From positions 1-64,000 of the forward strand of contig NTMA01000131.1 of assembly GCA_002917075.1 (NCBI GenBank): DNA of 64,000 nt. Direction: 5' to 3'. Position numbers and translations under genes: made by a program. Shown one piece after another: positions 37,078-46,156 of the stretch (its first letter is position 1; the number at the start of each line of letters is the position of its first letter). The notes below the pieces were generated by a model, which saw only the letters and a program-made list of their open reading frames with translations, made no database searches and was not told where the DNA came from. This DNA is from Hawksworthiomyces lignivorus. Taxonomy: Eukaryota > Ascomycota > Sordariomycetes > Ophiostomatales > Ophiostomataceae.

Positions 37078-37938
37078 TCATATGTCTACTACGATAGGCG
37101 CATTCCGTAGTTCGTTGCGCAACCCGCCCACGACCGCTGCGTTGACAAACGTCGTGATTTTCGCTTGTGGTCGTATTCCCAGCATTCTTAGCAGCACCCT
37201 CCTCACCTTCTCCCACACCACCAGCAACCCCATCCACGCCAGCCCCGCCCACCCGGCCCATCCCATCACCGCCGCGTCGTGCAGCCACTGCACCTCGTCC
37301 ATCTCCACGTCTTCTCGCCCGTACGCTGCGTGGATGTGACCGAACACACATAGCCGGGGCCGCAGCCGTGCCACCTGCTCCGTCTGGTACGCGCAACCGG
37401 CCCGGTACCAGTCACGCTGGTCGGGGTGCAGCTTGGGCGGGCCGTGGGTGACGAGGATGTCGGGGGGACGGGACGCAGAGAACGCTCCGAGGCGGTCAGC
37501 CCAGTGCGTGTCGCACTCGGGGCGGTACTGGAAGGCGGAGACGCCGTACACGGGGGTCCAGGGGGAGCCATAGATCGTGACGGATCGAGAGCCGACAGTA
37601 ACAGTCACATGCCGGTCCTCTAGGTACGTAATGTCGCCCCACTCCAGATCCTTTTTGGTTTTCGCCTGCCCATAGCGCCGCTCCGGATGCTTCGCTAGAA
37701 AGGCATCGTCTAGCAGCACGTCGTGGTTGCCAGCAACCAGGATCTTGTGCTGGTGCGGCTGCACCGCCAGCCACGACAGACCCGCCTGCACTTCGTCAAA
37801 CGAGCCTGTCTCGGTCAGGTCGCCCGCGTGGATGAGTACGTCACCAGCTGGGCCAGACAGTATCACCACGAAACTAACGTACAGTATCTGCAAAACCGTG
37901 TAGATCCGGAATATCAAAGGCTGCACGGCGGTCGTCAC
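37078..37938 (-). CDS. Calcineurin-like metallophosphoesterase, N-terminus missing
   Basis: The frame is open from 37938 (a GTG, not ATG) to a stop at 37078. Numbering from 37938, it shows GDVLIHAGDL at 32-41, GNHD at 70-73, THGPP from 164 and GHIH at 200-203, which are metal-binding motifs 2 to 5 of the calcineurin-like phosphoesterase fold, and a C-terminus ending in a family-like IVVDI. The first motif, DxH (usually within SDTHN about 15 residues before GDVLIHAGD), is absent. I found no DTH-coding triplet set in this frame or in the 220 bases upstream, and no in-frame ATG. A short unseen first exon joined at an acceptor near 37900, or 5' truncation to a pseudogene, are both possible. The substrate is unknown in this fungal group. 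Confidence 0.6.
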   Translation of the reverse strand: MTTAVQPLIFRIYTVLQILYVSFVVILSGPAGDVLIHAGDLTETGSFDEVQAGLSWLAVQPHQHKILVAGNHDVLLDDAFLAKHPERRYGQAKTKKDLEWGDITYLEDRHVTVTVGSRSVTIYGSPWTPVYGVSAFQYRPECDTHWADRLGAFSASRPPDILVTHGPPKLHPDQRDWYRAGCAYQTEQVARLRPRLCVFGHIHAAYGREDVEMDEVQWLHDAAVMGWAGWAGLAWMGLLVVWEKVRRVLLRMLGIRPQAKITTFVNAAVVGGLRNELRNAPIVVDI

Positions 37939-38180
37939 GCGATTGTATAAACTTGTTTTGGAGACGAAAAGCCGGTGTTATATTTGCGTTTCGTTGGCTA
38001 GCTGCTGCAGTTGTATTGTATTGTTAGGCACGGTTTGCCATAGACTAGCTAGAAAAGAAGGGAGAGCTCAATCATTCTTGCTAGTCAAGGAAAAGTATGT
38101 GGAGATGGTTCGTGTACTTTGGAATGCTAGGAGAAACTGTACCAAATTGTATCAAATATGACATGGACACATTATATAGT

Positions 38181-38876
38181 TCAAGTGAAAGAGATGTGTG
38201 GCGTCCATAGCAGGATGTTCTTCGTCAAGAATTCCGGACTAGCTCGACCGTCATCCTTGCTGTTAAGTATCTCCCTATTTTCTGTCGGAACAGACAATGT
38301 CTCTGCTAATGGTGGGACATTTTGGGCCCATTCTGGAGCTCTTTCGTACGCACGTAGATGGTCAGGGCGATTCCTTGCCTCTTCCGCCTCTTCCGGGGTA
38401 ATCAAAGACGGCATATCGCGGCTTAGCCCTAGTTTGATCCTTTCATTGAACGACCGAACTAGCAAAAATGTACAGCCAGCAAGAAATGCATATCGCTCAG
38501 GGTCGTCGTCCTGAGGATCCGGAATGTCGTGAACTGCCCAGGACTTTTGCCGCCAAAAATACTCCAGTTGATTTCTGTAGCTGATCATCTTGTCGAGGAG
38601 AAAAAATTCATAAAGCCTGTAGAGCGAATACAATGGCTTATCGTCGAATTCGCCCTGTGGTGCGGAAAACTTGATGGCTGAGAGCTTGGCCCAGTATTCC
38701 TCACGATGCTCCAGGATGGCACGGGGAGAAGGCGGGGGGAAGACAGGGTAGTCTTCTGGCTTCGGAGTATACGTGTCATCGTTGTTATCCGGGTCCGAGA
38801 CGGAAGGGGATGTCCGGTGATTGCGTAACCAAACCCAGGGCCATTTTATGTTCTTAAAACAGAGTAGACTGGGCAT
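38181..38876 (-). CDS. Conserved-looking small protein of unknown function
   Basis: A single-exon frame of 231 residues starts with ATG at 38876. Composition is protein-like: a basic, Trp-rich start (KWPWVWLRNH), a Pro- and Asp-rich linker, then a helical middle with YSLYRLYEFFLLDKM and a hydrophobic stretch FLAGCTFLLV near 133-142, and a C-terminus ending LWTPHISFT. I have a vague memory of similar uncharacterised filamentous-fungal proteins ending in a PHISF-type motif, but can name no family or function. It runs in the same direction as the phosphoesterase fragment 240 bases downstream and divergently from Vps1, about 1.9 kb away. Confidence 0.6.
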   Translation of the reverse strand: MPSLLCFKNIKWPWVWLRNHRTSPSVSDPDNNDDTYTPKPEDYPVFPPPSPRAILEHREEYWAKLSAIKFSAPQGEFDDKPLYSLYRLYEFFLLDKMISYRNQLEYFWRQKSWAVHDIPDPQDDDPERYAFLAGCTFLLVRSFNERIKLGLSRDMPSLITPEEAEEARNRPDHLRAYERAPEWAQNVPPLAETLSVPTENREILNSKDDGRASPEFLTKNILLWTPHISFT

Positions 38877-39292
38877 ATTTGATGACGTCGTTATCGTCTC
38901 CAGGACTGTGGGCTTAGGGGAAGTTGGTGATTGTCAAGTCAACTCGTGATCTTTTTTTCTCCAACAACGTGAAGGATGGTATTGGCTCCTCTTACACCAG
39001 TCCCCCTCTTTCCCTCCACCGGCCCTCCTTCATATACGTGACATTTTTTTATTACCTAATTACCCAATTAGGCCACATCGAAGTCAAATTTTCGTAATGT
39101 GAATAGGGGTAATTTATATACACATTGCTAACAAAAGCAACAATACTACGAAAATGGCCTTTTCACTGCCCTCACCGTAGTCCTCCCTGCCTCCTGAATC
39201 GTCTCTACCTCTTTGAAAAGCTCGTCCCTCCTCCTGAAGTCGACTACGACTCTTGTGATAGTCTTCTATAAGCAATTAATGTTACGACGGGC

Positions 39293-39367
39293 GTGAGGGT
39301 TTGCCAATTACACCAATAACCCTAAAAAGATCACCAATGTCAATACAACGTGTTGACATTCCCTCAC
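39293..39367. repeat. Nested inverted repeats with hairpin potential
   Basis: Outer arms are GTGAGGG at 39293-39299 and CCCTCAC at 39361-39367. An inner hairpin pairs 39336-39346 with 39350-39360 (AATGTCAA against TTGACATT, plus three more pairs of which one is a wobble) around a 3-base loop. Confidence 0.65.
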
Positions 39368-39479
39368 ACTAGCGTATATTAAGTCCATACAGGTTCTCAA
39401 GCCTATACGTTATAACACTCGTTCATTTTCTCTTTTATATCTATATCTTTATTTTAATATGTCTTGTTTTCTATTTTCT

Positions 39480-39540
39480 GTTAAAGGGGAAAAATATCAA
39501 GTGTACTTGTGTTCGTTTAACGATACATTTCCCCTTTAAC
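39480..39540. repeat. 13-bp perfect inverted repeat
   Basis: GTTAAAGGGGAAA at 39480-39492 is the exact reverse complement of 39528-39540, with 35 bases between. It could form a hairpin or be the remnant ends of a very small element. Confidence 0.75.
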
Positions 39541-39856
39541 GTATGTACTTAACGAGGGTGCTTTCCCCCGTGGCGTAGTGGTTAGGCGTTGGGTGAACTT
39601 CTCATGGAAAGACAGAGAAAGGTACAGCGAGACTGAGCATCTCTCGCAAACACATGCAGACAGCGGGATAAATCGGTTGTGTAATTGGATCTCATAGGGC
39701 TGACGTTGCTTGGAAACTCTCAGTCGTTTGCACCTTGGACCGGTTTCAGCTGTACGTCGGCCAAGGGCCAACCATCTTTTTTTGATGCCGCACCAGCAGC
39801 GGGTGGAATGCAGGCGAAGTTGGTAAGGCAGCCAGAATTGGCAGCTGATATTGGCT

Positions 39857-39912
39857 GGGCACCACTGAATAGGCACCACTGAATGGGCACCGGTGAACAG
39901 GCGCCACTGAAA
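39857..39912. repeat. 14-bp tandem repeat, four copies
   Basis: Four consecutive 14-base units like GGGCACCACTGAAT, with one to four substitutions each. The following bases begin a fifth partial copy. Confidence 0.85.
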
Positions 39913-40780
39913 AGGGCACATATGTCGCATCAATGGTGCCTGACCTGGAACCAGAGGGCGGTGTAAAGTGGCAATATGGGGGCAATATAGTAATGTGGAC
40001 TCTGGAATGGTCGCAGCGGCGTCGGTCACATGACGCTTCCTTTCCGAAACAGGAAACAGGCACAAACGCGTAAGTAACGAGGGGGTAACGACCCTTCCCC
40101 CCCAAGTGTTGGGGGCAAGGGCTGATACCGCTGAAGGAAGGGGCGATCGCCCTGGGTGTTTCCAAAACAACCCTACGACTATCCGTGCTGGGAAGGCCAG
40201 GCCAGCCATCCACTATCTATGCAGATACGTATACTGCTCTAACTAGGTAAGATACTCTATGCTTCTAATAATATGTACGTACCCATCACTATTGGATTCG
40301 TATAGCGCATACGTCGACCACCAGGCATCACCGTTTTTTGGCTGCTCAACAAAATCAAACCAACTTCACGAATTCTTTCCCCTTGTTTCTACCTCCTGCA
40401 TCTCCAACATCTGCACTCTGCACTCTGCAAACGCATCTCTTCCTTCTTCTATATACTTTATCGATTTCGGCGATCACCCAGCAAGCCTCTGCTGCTTTCC
40501 TGCGTCTTTACGATTTCCCTCATTTGGTCACAAGCCAAAGCCCCCCCCCAAAAAGAGGACAACTCAGCTCCACCGCCTCTCTTCCCCCGACGACATCCCA
40601 CCGCCAACCACGGCTAACTCGATCGGCGGGGATCTTCTATTGCTTCTCTCTCTTTTCCTAGTCTCTGAACTTCAGTGATATCGGACGGCTGCCCTTTCCC
40701 GTCGACCGTTGATCATCCCTGAAAGCGCTGCGCGCTGTGTCTCCTAGGTTTCCGTTTCTGTCCTTTTCGATCCAGTCAAA

Positions 40781-43316
40781 ATGTCCGGAAGCTTGGTCAC
40801 GCCGGGTGGCATTTCAGATCCGGCACTGATCCAGTGCGTATTTCCTCATCTGATTTGTTTGTCGTTGTTTTATTTTCGTTGCCGTTGTCGTCGTCGTCTT
40901 GCTTGGTCTCCGTGCTGTCATGTGCCTCCTCCACTAACCGTGCCCAATTCTCCCTTGTCGACAGGCTGGTCAATCGGCTCCAGGATGTGTTCGTGACCAT
41001 CAACGTCAACAACCCAATCGACTTGCCCCAGATTGCCGTCGTCGGTAGTCAGTCGAGCGGAAAGAGTTCCGTTTTGGAAAATATCGTAGGCCGGGACTTG
41101 TACGTTGAATCTTACCTCCCCGCCCCTTTCTCTCCACCCCTGTTTTTTTTTTACCCCTCTGCTGCTCGCTTTTTTTTTTTTTTTTCAAAGGGCAGGCATG
41201 TGGGATGAGGTGTGCAATAGGTTACTAATAAGGTGCCGCTTGGCGACGACAACAACAGTCTTCCTCGAGGTTCTGGAATTGTTACGCGGCGACCTCTCGT
41301 TCTCCAGCTCATCAACCGGCCTGCGGGATCGCATGCGAACGGCGTCAAGGAGGCGGTGGCCAACGGGGCCGGGCCAGACTCGGACAAGGTGGCCAACGCC
41401 GACGAATGGGGCGAGTTCCTCCACATCCCCGGCCAGAAGTTCTACGACTTCAACAAGATCCGTGATGAGATCTCCCGCGAAACCGAGGCCAAGGTCGGCC
41501 GCAATGCCGGCATCTCCCCCGCCCCCATCAACCTGCGCATCTACTCACCTAACGTGCTCAACCTGACGCTCGTCGACTTGCCCGGTCTGACCAAGGTGCC
41601 CGTGGGCGACCAGCCGCGCGACATCGAGCGCCAGATCCGTGACATGGTCATGAAGTACATCCAGAAGCCCAACGCCATCATCCTCGCCGTCACCGCCGCC
41701 AACCAGGATCTGGCCAACTCGGACGGCCTGAAGCTGGCCCGCGAGGTCGACCCGGAGGGCCAGCGCACCATCGGCGTGCTGACCAAGGTCGACCTCATGG
41801 ACGAGGGCACCGACGTCGTCGACATTTTGGCTGGCCGCATCATCCCGCTGCGCCTGGGCTACGTTCCCGTCGTCAACCGCGGCCAGCGCGACATTGACAA
41901 CAAGAAGCCCATCCAGGTTGCCCTGGAGGCAGAGAAGAACTTCTTCGAGTCGCACAAGGCCTACCGGAACAAGAGCTCCTACTGCGGCACCCCCTACCTG
42001 GCGCGCAAGCTGAACCTGATCCTCCTGATGCACATCAAGCAGACCCTGCCCGACATCAAGGCCCGCATCGCCGGCTCGCTGCAGAAGTACTCGGCCGAGC
42101 TCGAGAGCCTGGGTCCGTCCATCCTCGGCAACAGCGCCAACGTCGTCCTCAACATCATCACCGAGTTCACGAACGAGTGGCGCACCGTGCTCGACGGCAA
42201 CAACACCGAGCTGTCTAGCACCGAGCTGTCCGGCGGCGCCCGTATTAGCTTCGTCTTCCACGAGCTCTACTCCAACGGCATCAAGGCCATCGACCCCTTC
42301 GACCAGGTCAAGGACGTCGACATCCGCACCATACTGTACAACTCGTCGGGCTCGTCGCCAGCCCTCTTCGTCGGCACCACTGCCTTTGAGCTGATCGTCA
42401 AGCAGCAGATCAAGCGCCTCGAGGAGCCCAGCCTCAAGTGCATCTCGCTCGTCTACGACGAGCTGGTGCGCATCCTGACCCAGTCCCTGGGCAAGTCCCT
42501 GTTCCGCCGCTACCCGGGCCTCAAGGAGAAGATCCACGCCGTCGTCATCAGCTTCTTCAAGAAGGCCATGGAGCCCACCAACAAGCTGGTGCGTGACCTC
42601 GTTAACATGGAGGCCTGCTACATCAACACGGGCCACCCCGACTTCCTCAATGGCCACCGCGCCATGGCCATTGTCAACGAGCGCCACAACCCGGCCAAGC
42701 CCGTCCAAGTTGACCCCAAGACCGGCAAGCCTCTGCCCGCCGCTGCCGCCACCCCGGGCCGCGCCGCCAGCCCCACCCTGATCGACGGCGCCGACAAGGA
42801 GAGCGGCTTCTTCGGCAGCTTCTTCGCCGCCAAGAACAAGAAGAAGGCCGCCGCCATGGAGGCCCCGCCGCCGACCCTGAAGGCGTCCGGCACGCTGTCC
42901 GAGCGGGAGAACATTGAGGTGGAGGTTATCAGTACGTGGTTCCTTTTTTTTTTTTTTGTTTTATTACATCGAGACAAAACGACTAACAAGCACTCCAGAG
43001 TTGCTGATCCAGTCCTACTACAACATCGTCAAGCGCACCATGATCGACATGGTGCCCAAGGCCATCATGCTCAACCTTGTCCAGTATGGTCTTCCTTCAC
43101 CTTTTACCAGACGCCATTTGATTCTTGTTACTGACCACGTGCCACAGATTCACAAAAGACGAGATGCAGCGCGAGCTGCTCGAGAACATGTACCGGACGG
43201 ACACGCTCGACGAGCTGCTGAAGGAGAGCGATTACACCGTGCGCCGGCGGAAGGAATGCCAGCAGATGGTGGAGGCGCTCTCCAAGGCCAGCGAGGTGGT
43301 CTCGCAGGTGCAGTAG
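40781..43316 (+). CDS. vps1: Vps1, dynamin-related GTPase
   Basis: Five exons, 40781-40833, 40965-41099, 41259-42931, 42999-43083 and 43148-43316, give 704 residues, the same length as yeast Vps1 as I recall it. Introns are 131, 159, 67 and 64 nt. The GTPase domain shows the P-loop GSQSSGKSS from residue 45, the switch with [15 protein letters not shown] at 169-172 and TKVD at 238-241. Stalk helices follow, then a variable Ala/Pro/Lys-rich insert near 555-610 without a PH domain, and the GTPase effector domain ending in [10 protein letters not shown]. Vps1 self-assembles on membranes and is needed for Golgi-to-vacuole sorting, endocytosis and peroxisome fission. It is transcribed away from the small gene at 38876 and converges on the racemase gene, with 677 bases between their ends. 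The two first introns fall inside the G domain. Confidence 0.96.
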
Positions 43317-43993
43317 ATTGCTCTTCCCTTCTGTCAGATATATGTCATGGAACGAACGATCTCGAGAGTCCCTCGAGACTATATAGAGAAGGACGGACAG
43401 ATGGACTGGTTTTTGCGCCTTGTTTTTACCTTTTTTTTTTGCAAAGGGTCTGTTCTGCTCTTTACTCTGTCATGTTTACGCTTACATTGTGGTCGGATGA
43501 ACCGGGGTTGCCTTTCTGCTTCTGCTGGGGGTCTCACACATTTTGCCATGGGATATATGAAGTCGTCCTCCCCTCCCGTTTTGCCTCACTTCTGTGTTTT
43601 CTATCTCTCTCCCACCCTCATCTTCCCTCTCTAAACTCTCTTCTCGTCACAGCACCTTCATGCCCCTGTCTCACTTCCCAATTCCCCCACCCTGTCTCTT
43701 TCTCAACGCACTTACATATATTAGATAAGATAACGTCCGTTACCCTCTTAATCCAAACTCGATACCAGCTTATTTCAAAATGTGTTCTTTTCCTTTATCC
43801 TAGATGGATGCCTGAAGCCAGAAGACGCGACGGTAGACAAAGAGGAGCGCTGGCTAGTGATTTTTGTTCAAGGTACGATGCAGTCAAATTTGGTGTATAA
43901 CTTTGTATGTTACAGTAGAAATTCTATATACGTTTTTCCACAAATTCTTTCCCCCTTCACCCCCTTTCCTCCCTCTTCGCCGGGACCCCTATT
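43317..43993. other. Intergenic space between convergent genes
   Basis: T- and CT-rich sequence that must hold the 3' untranslated regions of Vps1 (+) and the racemase (-). No gene is visible. Confidence 0.5.
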
Positions 43994-45400
43994 TTATAAC
44001 CGTGCCTTGTCGGCACCCTTGAGGACTAGGCCGCCATTCTGGACGTCGTACTCGTTGCCGCGGCGCCAGCGGCGCCACTTTTGCAGGACCTCCTCGCCGC
44101 CCTGGCCCGGGTAGAGGGCAGAGCCGATATAGCCGCCGCCCTCGACGCCGGGGCCCTGGCCGCGGCGGTTCAGGACGTCGTCGCTGACGGCGGCGGTGGC
44201 GGCGGCGTCTGGTTTCGTGGCAGACTGGACGACGGCGCGCAGCGGAGTGTCGCGCAGGCCGACGGCGGGGCGCAGGTCGCCCTCGCGGGCGACGGGGTCC
44301 TGCTCGAGCTCGGCGAAGCCGAGGACGGGGGTGGCGCAGGCGTCGGAGCCGTCAAAGACGCGCTCCCAGTGGGCGCGGGGATGGCTGCGGAAGGCGTTTG
44401 TGAAGGCGGCGCACATGGCGGGCCAGCAGGCGCGGTCATGGCGGCGTTCCTCCCAGCCCTGGCCCCCGAGGCCGAGGCCGTCGACGAGGATCTTGAAGAA
44501 GTGGGGCTCGATGGGCCCGACGGCCATGTAGCCGCCGTCGGCGGTCTCGTAGGTGTCGTAGTAGGGGCAGCCGGAGTCGAGCAGGTTGTCGCCGCGGGCG
44601 TGGTTGCCGAGCGCGGTCTTGAGGGCGAAGCGCGGGAAGCTGGCGAGGTAGGCGGCGCCGTCGACCATGCTGGCCTCGACGACCTGCCCCCGGCCCGAGC
44701 GCTCGCGCGCCGCCAGCGCCAGCAGCACGCCGACGGCCAGCATCAGGCCGCCGCCGGCAAAGTCGGCCAGCACGTTCCAGGGCGGCGTGGGCTTGTCGCC
44801 GCGGCGGCCCAGCAGGTCCAGCACGCCCGACACCGCCAGGTAGTTGATGTCGTGGCCCGCCATGTCCTTGTACCGGCCGTCGCGCCGGAACCCGCTCAGC
44901 CGCGCGTACACCAGCCGCGGGTTGGCCGCGCGCAGCTCGTCCGGGCCCAGCCCCAGCCGCTCCAGCACGCCCGGCCGGAACGGGTCGATCAGCACGTCCG
45001 CGTCGCGCGCCAGCGCCCGCACCAGCGCCACGCCCGCGGGGCTCTTGAGGTCCACCGCGATCGACGCCTTGTGCCGCGCCAGCATGTCCTCGGTCTCGGC
45101 GGGCGCCGCTACCCCAACCGTGTGCGAGCGGCCTGGCACCGGCCGGTCAATGCGCAGCACCTCGGCGCCCGCGTCGGCAAAGAAGACGCCGGCAAAGGGG
45201 CCTGAAGAAGGAAGTGTGTCAGCAGCTAGCTTGTCAAGACAAAGAATCGATTTCATACAAAAACTGAAATATGAAATAAAATGAAATAAATAATAAAATA
45301 CAATAAAAAGCACATGAAGCTATACAATGAGACACATACCAGGAGCCAGGCCGGCAAACTCAAGGACCTTGATACCGGTCAGAGGAGGAGGGCCAACCAT
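43994..45400 (-). CDS. Alpha-methylacyl-CoA racemase (CoA-transferase family III)
   Basis: Two exons, 45400-45340 and 45201-43994, with a 138-nt intron, give 422 residues. The start MVGPPPLTGIKVLEFAG and the following GPFAG...AEVLRIDRP are typical of CoA-transferase family III. RHKASIAVDLKSP matches the region of the catalytic His. GHDINYLAVSG at 136-146 is the signature of the racemase branch and carries the catalytic Asp at 138, followed by an ADFAGGGLMLAVG stretch. By family knowledge it interconverts (2R)- and (2S)-2-methylacyl-CoA so that branched-chain fatty acids can enter beta-oxidation. The protein ends in ARL, which fits the peroxisomal PTS1 consensus. The C-terminal quarter is divergent and Arg-rich, and its exact catalytic role cannot be confirmed by eye. 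Confidence 0.9.
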
Positions 45401-46156
45401 TGTGAGAGAAGTCGAGATGTATCAGAGGTAGGATAGAGACGATGAATAGGAATGAAAGAGAGAGGGAAATAAAAAAGAAGAGCAAGACAATTTCAAGCTC
45501 AATGTGAAAATAAAAAAGAGACAGAAGAGACAGAGAGCCGGTCTCTCAGAGCCAACCTCGTCGTCTTGGAAGTATGTATATGGGCCTGTCTGGAGCTCTG
45601 CATCTTATTACTGCCCTTTTTTTGCGGGGTTTCCACTAACAGCAGCAGGTACTAAAGTCTACGGGGGACCGGCGGCGCTCTCATTCGTAGCTCGTTAGTG
45701 CGGAATTGGATAGCCGTGGCAGTAAGTTGGCGTCGGACCCGCTGAGATCGGCCCCCAACCTATCGCTAACAGGCAATTGGACCTCGGTAAGTTAGGGGGA
45801 GCTCGAACAACACCACCACACCAGCGGTATTACATACAACCCTAGACGCTGCCGGTCGCGTCGCATTCATGAATCGAAATGGGAATTTGTTGCTGCTGCT
45901 CTCTGCTTGGCTGGAAGATTGTTTTCCTGTTGGCGATGGGTCAGGTTCTGGCATCTTCACATTGAGTAAGCAAGGCTGCAGCCTTGCTGCTGACTGAATC
46001 AAGAGGGTCAGCATAAGAAGATAGTATAGACGGACCTGCTTTTCAAGATTTCCCACCGTATCTATAAATATGTGACCTCTATAATAAAATTACGCAATTA
46101 CTATGTACACAATAGGCTGTCGTTCCTCGTTCCTCATGCTCCTCCTCTTCTTTTCG
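45401..46156. other. Intergenic region
   Basis: It holds the promoter side of the racemase and the 3' side of the next minus-strand gene. I see no gene or clear repeat. Confidence 0.45.

Larger units (their letters stand above)
38877..40780. other. Divergent intergenic region with inverted and tandem repeats
   Basis: It lies between two divergently transcribed genes. It holds an AT-rich block near 39040-39480, two inverted repeats (39293-39367 and 39480-39540), a tRNA A-box-like sequence at 39571-39581 with no B box, and a 14-base tandem array at 39857-39912. From about 40330 the sequence is C/T-rich and is likely the promoter and leader of Vps1. Confidence 0.5.

Noticed and set aside
39571..39660. 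Possible tRNA or tRNA-derived element
   Set aside because: An A-box-like TGGCGTAGTGG is present, but no B box or cloverleaf follows, so no tRNA is called.
39517..40209. A 230-codon minus-strand frame
   Set aside because: It crosses a 14-base tandem array that is not a multiple of three per unit, is Cys/Pro/Arg-rich without motifs, and probably arises by chance.
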